DNA of 64,000 nt from Tetrahymena thermophila SB210 (GCF_000189635.1 NW_002476399.1:1-64000); one strand, 5' to 3'; counted from the first letter of the stretch, positions 13,472-27,110 are shown. Translations and numbers: made by a program. The notes: generated from the letters alone by a model not told the origin.

Positions 13472-13566
13472 CATTAATTCTCACCAATATCCTCCCAAAC
13501 TATAAGTGACCCTAATGATGATAGCAAGAATTTTGAAAATTCTGAAATTTATGGTGAGAATTAATG
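13472..13566. repeat. 15-bp perfect inverted repeat enclosing a smaller palindrome
   Basis: CATTAATTCTCACCA at 13472-13486 is the exact reverse complement of TGGTGAGAATTAATG at 13552-13566. The 65-nt interior is less AT-rich than the surroundings and holds a second palindrome, AGAATTTT-G-AAAATTCT (13527-13543), and an ATGATGA string (13515-13521). It could fold as an RNA stem or be the remnant of a small inverted-repeat element. No box arrangement fits a C/D or H/ACA snoRNA convincingly. Confidence 0.75.
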
Positions 13567-13768
13567 TTATATTTTCTTAAAAAAATTGAATCTTTTAAAA
13601 TGTTTTAAATGTTTTTTTTCAATTTTTCCTCATTTATTTTAATCAAATGCAATTTTTTACTTGTCAGGATATTTATTTTTTAATAAATTTTTATCAATAT
13701 TTGTGATAATAAATGAGGGTTAATTATAAATAAAAAATCAATTGAATTAAATAATTAATTAATAAAAA

Positions 13769-13788
13769 GATAGATAGATAGATAGATA
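13769..13788. repeat. GATA tetranucleotide microsatellite
   Basis: Five perfect GATA units. Similar short GATA or TAGA tracts occur near 2926-2941, 11741-11758 and 16994-17004, and TCTA (CTAT) runs occur upstream of several MACPF genes. Confidence 0.9.
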
Positions 13789-13901
13789 TACACATTGACA
13801 TAAAAAAAAAACAAAGAAAAATAATTTATAAGTATTAATTATGTTTGCTAAATTAGAAATATTCATTCATTATTTATAAACAAAAAATTTTTTTAATTAT
13901 T

Positions 13902-16893
13902 TCAAGATTCACTTTGATTTTTATTATCTTATTTAATGTAAAAATTAATGCCATCTACTTCTTCAGTAACAGTATTTCTACCAAGAGAGTAAATTTCATC
14001 TTTATTTTATTATTCTAGATCATAGTCATCTGAATTAGACAAAAGTATATCTGATTACTCATAATTATTGTCACATAGTTTTTATGTTTGATTATTATGG
14101 TTATCAAGTTGGTTTTTTTCATTAATTTATTAACAGTTTAGTAGATCTTTATTTACTTCTAATGATGTTATTACTTCACTTTAGTTATTATTTTATGAAT
14201 TTGTTGAGTTTTATAGATGGTTTTTATGTTTTTTATTTTAATATAAAATAACTTCATCATCTTTACCAACTTATAGTTTTCTTGATGAAGTTTTAGATAA
14301 TTTTCTTAGCTTTTTAAGACCTCTGTGTGCTCCACCTATAGTAAAATAAAGGAATAACACAACTACTCCAAATGCAGCGATAACTCTGGAGGTGTTCATA
14401 AACTTTTCTATATCACTACCATCAAATACATCATATAGAATTCCAGATGTAAAGGGTCCTATGAACAATCCTAAGGAATAACCTGCCATAAAAATACCTG
14501 AACTCATGTCACTACAAGCTCTTGTTAACTTGGGATCAGCCTCTTAAATCTTTCTTTCTTTTAGTTCTTTTTCTAAAATTAATTCAATCAATTCTGGGAT
14601 TATGGGTAAAACTACCATCGCAAAACCTATGTTAGTTAAGCACTGACCGATAGTTACAATATACCAGTGACCTTCTCCAGAAGGCAATCCTAAATATTTT
14701 TCAGGAGCAATGACTTCGACACCTATTACACACATTAAAACTCCTGCTGATAAAATTAATTTTCTCTTAATATATTTTGAGACTCTTGGCATAACATGTA
14801 AGCATCCAATGTAAAGAATAGAACCAATAGGATAAACGTAACCAGAAACATCATCACTTAAACCTAAGGCTTTCATATGTTATGTATATAATGTATTTAT
14901 GTAAGACTAGTTAGTTAAACCTGCAACCAATGTCATAAATGTAAAAAATATATATCTGTTAGCTAGGCATTTCAAAGATGACACCCTATCAAGATCTTTC
15001 TTAGATTTCATATCTGGAGGAAGCCATCTAATAGTGAATAAGCAACAGAGAAAGAGAAAGCTTAAAATATAAAATGGCATCTAGCTACCTAGACCAGTAT
15101 ACATTACTTAACCCAGTATCGGTCCTAAAATCGTCCCAAGTGCCGTTAGTGTTTCCATAATACTTATCTTTTTCTAAACCCTATTTTTAATTAATTAATT
15201 AATTTTTTTATCATTTTGTAAAAAGCGTTTTTTGGTTAAAATAAATTTTTTTTCGCTTTATTTATTGATTTTTAAGTTGAATATCTATTGAATTATAATT
15301 AAAAAAAACTTATTTCATAATTCTTTTCCGATTTTAACAACCATTACAATAAAGGCTAATTTTAGTTAAGTTTTTTTTCCTTGATATTTTTATATCTGTT
15401 TTTTTCTTCTAAATTTTTTAGATCGAATAAATAATTTTGAATAATTTTTTTTTTTGGCTTTCACTTTAAACAAACAATTAATTAATTAATTTCTAAAATT
15501 AAATATAAATTTGAGATTGAATTACATCTTAAAAAAATCAATTAAAATCTATTTTAGTAAAATGTAAATAAAATTTAAGTTAACTTTCAATCAAAAAAAT
15601 CAAACTTAATCATAAATTTTTATTTTGGAATTATTTTTAATAGAATTTAACATCATTTTAAACTTTGCTGCCAATCAATAAAAAATTATTTTTAGTTAGT
15701 GTGGGTGAGATAGACTTCATAAAATACTGAATGTTAATAGGGAGTTTAATATAATTATGCAGAGATTGAAAAATATAATTTATCTTAAATCAAAAATAAT
15801 AAAAGTTAGCCTATAATTTAATTTTTTCCAGTTTAGTAACAAAGAATTATCTTGAAAAAATATTACATTTTGATAGATATATGTTTATTTATCTATTGAT
15901 TGATTAATAGAAGATTAAATCTGACTGAAGTTATTGTTTAAATTCTTTTATTTGTAAAGTTTTGTAATTACGCACTAATGAATAAATAAAAACCCTTTCT
16001 TTATCAGATTTCTAATAATTTTTTAGTTTAATTAATTAGTTAATGTGTCACAATACTAAAAATCTAATATATTATTATCTCAGTATTCTTTTATGGAAAG
16101 TCTAAAGAACATTAATATTAAAATGTTACTTATTTCAAATAATAAATTAGTGTTTGAGTTAAATATTCTCAACTAAGAGATCAATAAAAGTAAAAATTAT
16201 TGTTTTTTAACATTATTAAGCTAAACAATGTTTATTATTCATAAGTAAAAAATTGATACATTTTTTAATTTTAGTTCACTTTTCAGTAAAAAAATATTGC
16301 TAATATATTTTAGCTAATTCTACTAACAAAATTTTTAAATAAAAACTTTTTTATCAAATATTTTTTATGATTTAAATGCAAAATAATTACGAATCTGGCC
16401 AGAGCTAAGGAACATATCCAAAAGACGAAGATCCGTATGCAGATCTAGCTGCTCCTTAAATAAACCTGGAAAAAGCAGATAGAATGATAAAGGCAATATC
16501 ATTTTTTAAGTTACTTAGAGCACCAAACGAAGCAATAGATAGTGATTAAAATATTAAACCCCAAATCATTAGATTCTTTTTGCCTAGTCTTCCCATCATC
16601 TAACCCACTATTAAAGAAGTTAAAAAACTACCTATAGGATTAAAAGCGAGGATTAAACCTATCATTGTTGAAGATACACCTATGCTTTCAGCTATTGGTG
16701 GAAAGAAGGGTACAATAATAGATACAGCGGCATTCTAAAAAAAGTTCATTGAAGAAAGGGCAATTAAATTCGCATCGAAACCACAAATAGTCTTTAAAGG
16801 AGGATTTTCATATTTAGAACCTATTGAACCCTTAGGATTTATCAATGGCTAATTTAAAGATTCCTTTTCATTGCTATTTTGCTATTACTACAT
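13902..16893 (-). CDS. MFS transporter, SLC18B1-like, paralog 3
   Basis: Exon 1 is 16893-16391 and exon 2 is 15180-13902. The 1,210-nt intron is the longest of the three but is placed identically. The product is 593 residues. The N-terminus is glutamine/asparagine-rich, encoded largely by TAG and TAA codons. The transmembrane core matches paralogs 1 and 2 (NFFQNAAVSI, SLGLFIGPFTSGILYD), with more substitutions, for example GLPSGEGHWYIVTIGQC. After the last helix it carries a basic stretch (RGLKKLRKLSKTSSRKL). An Asn/Gln-rich and acidic tail ending in NQSES follows. It is the most divergent copy, so probably the oldest duplicate. The substrate is unknown. Confidence 0.85.
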
Positions 16894-19476
16894 AGTTGTT
16901 ATTTTCTATTATGATTTTAGCTTTTATTCTTACTTACTTACTACTTGATTATTTTACTCAAATTAACAATTAATTTAATAATTTATAATTTAAAATACGA
17001 TTGATAGATAGATGAATTTAATTAATTTATCTTAAAGCATAAAAAATAAACAAATTTTTAATCAAAAATTGATTTATTTGTTACTAAAATATGCACTATA
17101 CTTTCCTCAAAAGATTTCATATTCTTACTTAACTTTAATAAATAAGATTTAATATTTTTATTTTTGATTACGTTAGTTATTTGGTTAGTTCTAAAAAAAA
17201 ATAACTATCATGCTCATTTCTATGAATATTTTAATTAATAATCTATTTACAATTAATATTTCTAATTTATCTGTTTATGATTTTTATTCTTTTTAATAAA
17301 GCATTAACTCCTACATTGCAGTTTGAATTAAATATGATTTAATTCTTTCTAAATATTAAAAAACCAAAAAATGTGATAAGACAATAATTATTTTTGTCTT
17401 TTTATCTGTGAAATATTAAAAAATAATAATAAAATAAATTTATTTGAAATAAAATATTTTAAATTATTTTTGTTTTATAAAAGGCTAATGAGATTGTTAT
17501 TTTTAAATACCAATAAAAAAATATTTATTAGCATTATCTTACTATATTTAATAAATATAAATATTATCAAAATTATTTAAATTTTAAATAAAATATTTTA
17601 TAAATTTATGAAAATTTTAAAAACAATACTTGAGGAAATAACAAAATATAAAATATGTATAATAATTTTTTTATTAATTAAATTATTTTAATATGTTCCC
17701 ATTCGACTAACTTACTAATATCTATACATTTTTTTATCTTTTATTATTTTTTTTAAAGCTAACAAATTTTATTACTTGTTTTGATTTCTTATTTTCATTA
17801 CAATTGTATTGTTTTTTTGAATAATAATAAGGTTTTTTTCTTTAAATAGTGTATTTTATATTTTCAAATTATATTCATTCCATGATAAATTAACATCTCA
17901 TCCTGTAAAATAGGCCTAATCATTAAGGAGCTAATTTTCTTCTCAACATAACAACCGATTTAAAAATACATATATCCATGTTTTCTTTTTTAAAAATATT
18001 GAAAAGAACTTTTATCTTTTTTTTTTTGGTCGTAATTTATCAATATAAGAACAAATTTAAAATTCATATTAATCATTTTAATCTTCATATAAAAGAAATT
18101 TAATTCATTAAAATAAAAGTATATTTTATAAATATTAACTTTTTTTATTATTAAGCAATATAAATACATGGTCAAAAGAAAAAATTTATTTGAAATCTTA
18201 AAAAATTAAATATTTTTACATTTAATATTTAAAAAAGTAAATATATATAAAAAACATAACGAATACCTTCATATTGTTTCTTTAAAGATTTATTTAATCT
18301 TAAATGTCTTTTTATCAATTATAATAAAATTCGCAAATAATATAAGATAAATAAGATTAAATAGAATAAATAGTTAGAAAATAAATTCTTTTATTTTAAT
18401 TAAATCAGATAGATTGATTATGAATAAAAGAAGAAAAAGATGTAGATGATCACTAAGAGGTTTGAATTTATTTAATTTACTAATTTTATTACATTTCAAT
18501 TAATTTTTTTTGAGTTTAAAACTAGGAAAATTAAAGCAGCTTCCAATAATTTTTAATTTACATTTTTTTTATCATAAAAAATTTTCTTTTGATGTTTTTT
18601 ATCAAATTTTTATATGGAGATAGATCCAATTTTCCTTGTCTTTAATTATTATAAATTTAGACAGAGTTAATAGATGCTTTCATTCTTAAAAAAAGTAATT
18701 CAAATGGTTGAATATTGCATTCAATTTATGGATTTGATGAGTAAAAATTTGATATTTATTTAGTTGTTTTGTTTTCTTTATTTTCTGATTAATTTAAAAT
18801 TTAATTTTCTCCTATTTATATAAGGAAACATTTAGAAGCTTTTTAATATTCACAATGAATCACATTTTAATTTTTGTGATTATTTTTTCAATTTAAAAGG
18901 CTAATTAATATCTGTCACCATCTACTTTTATTTAGGTTATACTATTTATTATTTAATATATTATCAAATATTAAAGATAAAGATTCAGAAATTACTGTAT
19001 TAAAATAATTAAATGAGCTTCTTATTAATTCATGTTTATAAAATCCATTATTATTTAACATATTAAATAATAATTTTGTCTTTCAAATCAACATTTAAGG
19101 ATAGATAAGATCCTGATTTACTTATAAAAATACTAGAGTATTTTGATATCTTTTTTAATAAATATCATATTTTTTACTTGCATTAAGTTTAAAAATTCAT
19201 TTACTTGATAAATATATATATATTCTGAATGTAATTTATCAGTGTTACTCCTATTATATTAATACAAACATAATTATATCTAATTTCTGGTTGTTTTCAA
19301 TTAGATTTTTTATCAATTAGAAATATGTTGGATTTATTTATAGTCATTTCATTTGATCTATTCCTTTTTCAACTCAAATAATTAAAATGCAATCCAAATA
19401 CACCTAGTTAGAAGTAATTAATATTAATAAAACAAAAAAAAAGTAAAATCAGATTATTAGATAAAATTACTTTTAT
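16894..19476. other. Divergent intergenic region between the MFS cluster and MACPF array
   Basis: About 2.6 kb of very AT-rich DNA separating the minus-strand MFS genes from the plus-strand MACPF genes. It should hold promoters in both directions. A 61-codon minus frame at 17990-18175 is low-complexity and is not believed. The conserved upstream block seen before the other MACPF genes was not found here. No RNA gene was recognised. Confidence 0.5.
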
Positions 19477-21057
19477 ATGCTTTTAAAAAAGACGCTAGTT
19501 TGCCTTTCAATATTATTGATTTTAGCTCAATGCTAAAATTTGAATGGTAAAAGAAATATGTACAAATTACTATCTTCTAGTAATATTGAAGAGGCCATGT
19601 AAGAATTGTGTCCCTTCCCTGGTTATCATGGTACCTATTGTCCTTAAGAAAACGTTGCTTTTGCTTCCTATAAGAGAAATCTATAATCTGGAATCCCTAA
19701 AATGCCTTCAGGTATTGGTGCTTCCTTCGATATTTCTACAGGTGAACTCAAGCTCCCAGCTATCTAACTCACTTATTAATCTGAACCCAGCTAAGAATAA
19801 ATTTATACTGACCCTCTTTCTAGTCGTCAATTTATTGTTGCTGATGAAACATCAATAGAATAGGTTAATTTAGATGCTGATATCAGAGTTTTCAAAAATG
19901 AATTTGAACTTACTAATATCTGGCTTGACGCTACTCAAAATGGATAATGGCTTGGAGGTGAATACAGTTAATCTAAAGATTTAAATGATGTCTACACTAG
20001 ATTCTTCACAAATAACTAATAAACATCTATTGCCTAACAATCTAAAAATGTCATCAGAATGACTTTCAAGACTGATAGCTTGAAGCTCAATAGATTCGCT
20101 CAAAGAGCAATTGACGCTTTACCAGAAGATTACTAAGTTGATGTTTACAATGAGTTCTTAAATGCTTGGGGAACTCATATTTCTGTTGATACTTTTGTTG
20201 GAGGTATGATTGAAAAATAAACAGTGTTTAAAGATTGCGTTTTCTTCACTCCTTAATTTACTGGTGGTTACTCAGCTGAACAAGTAAATGAAGCTTTAAG
20301 AAATGAATTGTAGGGTAATCCAGCTGAAGGTTTTTTCACTGCTAGAAGATAGGTAACTTTGGATCATAAATTTGGTGGTAATCCAGAAGATGTTGCTAAT
20401 TGGGAATAGACAATCAGCTAAAATCCTGCGTTGTTAAAAATTAATAGATTCTTATCTTGGGATAACATGGCTGCAAATCCTTAAGTTAAGGCAAATTTAT
20501 AACAAGCTATTAATAATAGAATCGAATCAATGAGACAAAGGCAGTAGAGCTATTAGGACTAAGTAAGAGAATAAAGAAGAGTTGAAAGAATATAACCTAG
20601 AACTGCTTGGGCTGTAGGAGGAAATGGTTATTCTGCAGGAGCTCACCCTCTACCTGCAATGATCAGTATTACAAGATAATTTGAAATGAAACATGCTGAT
20701 TCATGTCCTGTTGGAGCAGATAGAACATATGCTGAACAATTCTGTGTATCTGGTCTCGTTCATTCACCATATGATTTGTTTAAAGAAGTAAGATACGAAA
20801 GAGATTAATAAGGTAATTATAGATCTATTATGTATAATTTATTTGCTGATGTTACAGGAGGCCCTAAAGAATTTGTTGGAGATTTTGTTGATAGAGGATG
20901 TAGTATTGCTTAATATTTTGAGGATACCAAATACACTGATTTTAATTTACCTCCTCCTAACGAAACTATGTTCAAATTAGTTTGTACTGATTGTATTCCT
21001 AGTGTTTATAACAGTCCTTAAGGATAAATATTGTAATGTAGTTGCCCTGCTTTTTGA
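19477..21057 (+). CDS. MACPF-domain secreted protein, copy A
   Basis: Intronless, 526 residues, TGA stop. The N-terminal 19 residues (MLLKKT...LILAQC) are a signal peptide. A short Cys-containing segment follows (CPFPGYHGTYC, from residue 45), then the MACPF domain. The domain carries the family signature YNEFLNAWGTH (GTH at 232-234), followed by a Gly-Gly pair in TFVGGMIEK. A glutamine/arginine-rich, probably helical stretch (about 345-380) leads to a variable region (about 378-475). A cysteine-patterned tail ends CSCPAF. MACPF proteins insert beta-hairpins and oligomerise into membrane pores; pore formation here is inferred. Copy A differs from the others in its upstream DNA, and its tail has KHADSCPVG and SPYDLFKEV. 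It is the first copy of the array. Confidence 0.88.
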
Positions 21058-22485
21058 GGAATCTTTAATACACAAGCATAAACAAGGAAAATTTAAATAT
21101 AAATTAAGTTATTCTTAATAATAAAATCATCTATTTATAAAGTTTTAAAAACATAAATATCATAAATAGAAAATTTACATTAAAAAAATTTTTTTAATAT
21201 TTTTTTTCTCTTTTGATAAGATAACATTTTTTAGATATTTTTAGAATTATTAAGTTGAAGAAATAAATAAAAAAATTAATTTACATGAAAATAATATTTT
21301 TTACTTAACATTTTATCAAAATAAAAAAATATTTAAATAAATTGTAAATAGAATATCTTAGTTTTTTTTAAAAATAATTAATTTGCTTTTAACATAGTGT
21401 ATATCCTAATTAATAATAGTTCGGATCTTTAGCTCTTTTATTTAATTCGGTAACCATCAACCTATTTTTAGAAATTTTCCTTTAAAATTTTTTTATGTTC
21501 TAAAATGATAAATTAAATATTAATAAAAGGTGATTATTGATATAATCATAGTAAAAATTTATTTAATTTTTTGAGTTTAAAACTAGTATTTTAATATGAT
21601 TTATTAATAAAAAGTGCATCAATATTTTTCCCTTTATTTTCTATTTTCTTTATATTTTACATACTTTTGATTATTTTATCATTTGATAAAAGCAACTGTT
21701 TACTTCAACCTTTTCCAAGTTCATTTATTCAATTAAATTACTATGCTCTTTAAATATAAATAAAATTTTGTTAGTATTTTAATTTACAATTAGTATTTTA
21801 ATTGTCTTGGTTCGAAAAAAGTAGTTGCTATTTAAAAAAAATTATTCATATCTTTTTTATTAAGACCAAGAAATAAATGTTGATTTACGCAATTAATTTT
21901 CACATGAAGTGATATATAATGTTGAGCTGATGAATGTGCTTATCTGATATAAAAGTGTAAAAATTGTATTTTTATAGGCTAGTTTAACAAAATAATCAAT
22001 GTTATTATATCAGAAATTAAATCTATAAAACATGAACAAATATTTACTTTTGTTGCTTACTTCAAAATTAAGTAATTACTTATTTATATTTCTGAATAAA
22101 TGAATAAAGATGCCTATATTTGCACTTTAAAAAATTTTGGCTTTACTCTGAGTATATGATAATTAATTGTTCTAATTATTTTGTTAATTTTGCTCCTTTA
22201 ATAAAATTTATCAGTTTATTCTTTTATAAACAATATCATATTATCATACAATTTTAGTAATACCTAATATTTTATCTTATCAATTTGGTTTTTCTTATGA
22301 CTTTTTTGATCAACAAGAATCAGCTTTAATTATAATTTTTTCCATCTATCCATCTTCTTTATTTACTTTCTCTTCTTTCAATTAGAGAGCAAACTAAATA
22401 CTCCAAGCTAAGGATTAATAATTATAATGTATATTAAAAAAAAATAAAGCATATTCCAAATTATAAAAAAGAAACTAACTTATAA
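21058..22485. other. MACPF intergenic spacer A-B
   Basis: AT-rich. The last several hundred bases resemble the regions upstream of copies C to I, for example the stretch around 22140-22200 (ACTCTGAGTATATGATAATTAA). No gene was seen. The 3' flank of copy A (about 21058-21200) resembles the flank of the pseudogene at 35666-35820 rather than that of the other copies. Confidence 0.55.
22391..22432 (+). promoter_or_regulatory. Conserved MACPF upstream block, copy B
   Basis: The shared block has CTCCAAGC followed by GGATTAATAATTATAATGTA; this copy reads CTAAGG where most have CTGGGG. It lies about 54 nt before the ATG. Its conservation and fixed distance suggest a core promoter or transcription start region. 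Confidence 0.6.
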
Positions 22486-24060
22486 ATGCTTCTTAAAAAG
22501 ACACTTATTTGCCTTTCAATATTATTGATTTTAGCACAATGCTAAAATTTGAATGGCAAAAGAAATATGTACAAATTACTATCTTCTAGTAATATTGAAG
22601 AGGCCATGTAAGAATTGTGTCCCTTCCCTGGTTATCATGGTACCTATTGTCCTTAAGAGAATGTTGCTTTTGCTTCCTATAAGAGAAATCTCCAATCTGG
22701 AATACCAAAAATGCCTTCAGGTATTGGTGCTTCCTTTGATATTTCAACAGGTGAACTCAAGCTCCCAGCTATCTAACTCACTTATTAATCTGAACCCAGT
22801 CAGGAATAAATTTATACTGACCCTCTTTCTAGTCATCAATTTATTGTTGCTGATGAAACCTCTATAGAATAGGTTAATTTAGATGCTGATATCAGAGTTT
22901 TCAAAAATGAATTTGAACTTACTAATATCTGGCTTGACGCTACTCAAAATGGATAATGGCTTGGAGGTGAATACAGTTAATCTAAAGATTTAAATGATGT
23001 CTTCACTAGATTCTTCACAAATAACTAATAAACATCTATTGCCTAACAATCTAAAAATGTCATCAGAATGACTTTCAAGACTGATAGCTTGAAGCTCAAT
23101 AGATTCGCTCAAAGAGCAATTGACGCATTGCCAGAAGATTACTAAGTTGATGTTTATAATGAGTTCTTAAATGCTTGGGGAACTCATATTTCTGTTGATA
23201 CTTTTGTTGGAGGTATGATTGAAAAGCAAACAGTGTTTAAAGATTGCATTTTCTTCACTCCTTAATTCACTGGCGGTTACTCAGCTGAACAAGTAAATGA
23301 AGCTTTAAGAAATGAATTGTAGGGTAATCCAGCTGAAGGTTTTTTCACAGCTAGAAGATAGGTAACTTTGGATCATAAATTTGGTGGTAATCCAGAAGAT
23401 GTTGCTAATTGGGAATAGACAATCAGCTAAAATCCTGCATTGTTAAAAATTAATAGATTCTTGTCTTGGGATAATATGGCTGCAAATCCTTAAGTTAAGG
23501 CAAATTTATAACAAGCTATTAATAATAGAGTCGAATCAATGAGACAAAGATAATAGAGCTATTAAGACTAAGTAAGAGAATAAAGAAGAATTGAAAGAAT
23601 ATAACCTAGAACTGCCTGGGCTATTGGAGGAAATGGTTACTGTGCAGGTCAACATCCTCTTCCAATAAGTATTAGTATTACAAGATAATTTGAAATGAAA
23701 GCTGCTGGTGTATGTCCTGTAGGAGCTGATAGTACTTATAGTTAAACTTTCTGTGTATCTGGTCCCGTTCATTCAGTATAAGATTTGCGTAATGAAGTAA
23801 GATATGAAAGAGATTAAGAAGGTAATTACAGAACTATTATGTTTGACTTTTACTCTGGTGGTGGTCCTAAAGAGGTTTATGGAGATTTTACTGATAGAGG
23901 ATGTAGTGTTGCATAATATTACGAAGGTACTAAATATACTGATTTTAATTTACCTCCTCCTAACGAGATGATTTTTAAAATGATTTGTACAGATTGTATA
24001 CCAAGCGTATATAATAGTCCTTAAGGATAAGTTTTCTAATGCAGTTGCCCTGCTTTTTGA
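22486..24060 (+). CDS. MACPF-domain secreted protein, copy B
   Basis: Intronless, 524 residues, two shorter than most copies because the variable region is shorter around DFYSGGGPKEVYGDF. The signal peptide, YNEFLNAWGTH motif and Cys-rich tail are intact. In the variable region it carries NGYCAGQHPLP, KAAGVCPVGADSTYSQTFC and HSVQDLRNEV. The front 370 residues are almost identical to copy A, including many silent positions. That points to recent duplication or homogenisation. TAA/TAG glutamine codons occur throughout. The role is presumed to be pore formation or membrane binding outside the cell or in a secretory organelle. Confidence 0.88.
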
Positions 24061-25559
24061 AAGCATTCATACTTAGGGAATAAGCTTAAAAAAAATAAAA
24101 AATTTAAAAAATATATTAAAATTGCTAATATGATAAAGAAAATTTTGAGCACTCATAAAAAAATTTACAAATAAATAATAAAGATTATTTAAATAAAATT
24201 TATATAAAGTTTATTTTTTTTGATTTTGCAAAAATTCTTCTTCAAAATATCATTTCAAATATTATATAAAACATTTTTAATATTTTATTTATTCATTAAT
24301 TCAAAACAATAAAGGAAATGTTAACTTTCACTTATTATTACATAAACATCTTAAAAATATAAGCAAAAAAAAAAAATCAAACGATAAAAGAATTAAATGT
24401 ATTGAAATTTTTTGTTATTTTCATATTAATTTTTATTTTTAATGAATGCTAATAATTATAAACAGCTATAATTTTGTTTTTGTGGCACTTTAATTCCATA
24501 CATCTATATATCTATCCATTTTATCTATAATTTAAAACATAGTTTAAATACTTGAATAACTGTTTGCAGAACAAGCTTTATCTTTTCAGCAGTTATTTGC
24601 TTTTTATATCAATAATGAAATCAAATGAAATAACTAATTAATTGGATTTATTGGAAAACAAACATAAATTATTTTATTTTTTATTAACATGATATTTTCT
24701 AAATTGATATTTAATATTTTTGACAATTATTTGTCATTTTATCAAAAGTAAACATAAAAACATAAATCACGAATTCGATATTATCAGAAAAATATAAATT
24801 ATTATTAGGATTTGAACAATCAATAAAGTTTACCCATATTTTGGAAAATTTTTTATAACAAACAAATAAATAATATTTATTATTCATTTTTAATAACCTG
24901 CTCTAGACAAATTTTGTCCATTACTGAATAAATGAGTATCCAAATAATCATATATCTATGTATCTGGGTTTTATGTAAAACTACTATAAATTTATTTAAT
25001 TAATTAAATAAATATTCTCATTTTTTAAAAATGAACATTTTTTTGTTCTATATCTTAATTATTTTTTCATATTTGATTTTAAAATGCTTAAGAAAATTAA
25101 TCAAAATACAGAAAATTTTTTTCAAATATATTGAATTTTTTAAAAAATCTGTAGAATTATTAATTTGAATAAATTAAAAATTAGCCACCTATTTTTAGAA
25201 ATTCTCTTTTGAAATTTTTTATGCTCTGTATTAATATATTAAATATTAATAAAAGTTAATTAATTATTGAATAAATTAAGAGTAATTTTCAATGCTTAGT
25301 AGATACTTTCTATTTATTAATAATCTTTAATATATTTTAGTTAGTTAAATAAATATTTTTAATTAGATTTATTTGCACAAGCAAAATTTTATTTATTTTA
25401 CTTCATCTTTAATTAATTAATTAATTTTTGATCAATTAACATCTGATTTCTTTGATAATTTAATGCAAAATTATTTTTTTGGGAAATAATTTTTTAAATA
25501 AAAGAACCATTAAAGATAAAATTATAGATATATTTAAATATATTTTTATTATAATATTC

Positions 25560-25680
25560 AATTATTTAAATAATTTAAATATACAGCCTATATTAAGTTA
25601 AACATAAATATTATGATAAAGCCGCAAATCCTTAAACTTAAACTTCGCATGCATATCTACTTACACAAACTGTAAATATA
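25560..25680 (+). repeat. Dispersed spacer repeat, copy 1 of 4
   Basis: A block around ACAGCCTATATTAAGTTAAA and AATCCTTAAACTTAAAC recurs at 35970-36070, 39990-40080 and 43530-43630. Each marks the start of a long conserved segment of about 1.4-1.6 kb reaching the next MACPF ATG. Confidence 0.7.
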
Positions 25681-27110
25681 TTTATAGAATATTTAATCTA
25701 AATATAATTATTAATAATGTATTTAAAAAAATAATAATACTAATTAATAAAAACAAAATTTTATTTTTAAAAATGGATTGGATTAATTTTATTTTCTTAA
25801 TACAATTCTTTATTTTAGAGTAACTATAAAAATTATAAATAATTAATAAAACACATATTCCTGTTCTTTTTATGCTAATTTAATTGGAGTCATTAAATAT
25901 CAAAAGATTAATCATTCAAAAAATATGCTTGAATTTATTTTCATTTGATTTTTATTTATTTTTAGTATTTTTTTCCTTTTGGTTAATATCTTTTTTTGCT
26001 GATTAATTAATTAGTAAAAGTTCTATTGAAATAAAATTAAAATAATCTGTGGTAATTACTTATAATTTACTTTTACCAAAACAAATATATATTTTAGTTT
26101 TTTCCTCTTATTTTTCTATTTATTATTTTGACTTCAATCAATGAAGGACATATTTTATTCTTCAATTATCTCATCTGTCAGACAACAAATTTATTTATTT
26201 CTTTTATTAGTATTTTTTTTAACTTTTTTTAAATAAATAGTTTGTTTGAGGCTCTCCTAATTAATCAACCATAATCTGAATTAAATTATTAGTTTTAACT
26301 TCTAAATATTAAATAACTTTTTTAATATGTTTTGACTTTTCCATATATTTTGTTTCTACTTTATATAATAGATACTTTTCGTTATTTTGGCATTTGATAA
26401 AAGTATCTGATTACTCCAGATTTTTTCCATTTCATTAAGTCAATTATATTAATATAAATAAAACTTTATGAATCTTTTTTAGTTTACAATTTGTATTATA
26501 TTTGTTTTGATTTGCAGAAAGCAGATTCAAAATTGCTATTAGAAAAAAATTACAAATTTCTTTTTGATAAATCAAAATACTATAAATTAATTTGTACTAT
26601 TATTTTTTATGCCAAGTTATTTTTCAAATTTTGAGCAGATGAATTGATATTTGTTTGATATAAAAGTGTAAAATTTTTATTTTTATCTGTTAGTTTAGAT
26701 ATCATTAGTAATAGTTTATCTAATATGAAACCTATAAAATAGAATATTAATGAACTTTTATTGCTTTTTTCAAAATTAAGTAATTACTTATTTATATTTC
26801 TAAATAAGTGTATAAGGATCTCTATGTTAACTCTTTATAAAATTTTTGTTTTTACTCTGAATATATGATAATTAACTATTCGAATTATTTTGTTAATTTT
26901 GCTCCTTTAATAAAATTTATCAGTGTATTCTTTTACATTAGACTATTTCTTATTATCATACAATTAAATAATATCTAAAAATTTTACTTAATCAATTTTA
27001 TTTTTTCTGGTGATTTTTTTAATCTCTACGAAAATTAGTTTGGAATTATTATTTTTTCATCTATCTATCTATTTTTTTTTTATTTTGTTTCTCTTCTTTT
27101 AATTAGAAAG

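Larger units (their letters stand above)
11675..13901. other. Large intergenic region before MFS paralog 3
   Basis: About 2.2 kb without a credible gene. It contains a G-run (TGTGGGGGTTTT near 11831), a structured inverted repeat at 13472-13566 and a GATA tract at 13769-13788. The rest is poly-A/T-rich sequence with no long TGA-free frame of coding character. Confidence 0.5.

Noticed and set aside
13515..13545. Box C-like ATGATGA and box D-like CTGA suggesting a C/D snoRNA
   Set aside because: Only about 20 nt lie between the boxes and there is no short terminal stem directly flanking them; too compact for a C/D snoRNA.
17990..18175. 61-codon minus-strand ORF
   Set aside because: Low-complexity Ile/Lys/Asn/Phe composition in a gene-free AT desert.
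19544..19858. A 104-codon second-frame ORF recurring in most MACPF copies (also at 22553, 27271, 31662, 45199 and 47601)
   Set aside because: It is an alternative frame of the highly conserved MACPF coding sequence and appears only because the first frame uses TAA/TAG for glutamine. Its recurrence follows from sequence identity of the copies.
23536..23772. A 78-codon minus-strand ORF recurring opposite the MACPF genes (also 28254 and 32645)
   Set aside because: Antisense shadow of the conserved Gln/Arg-rich segment and the variable patch; no independent support.
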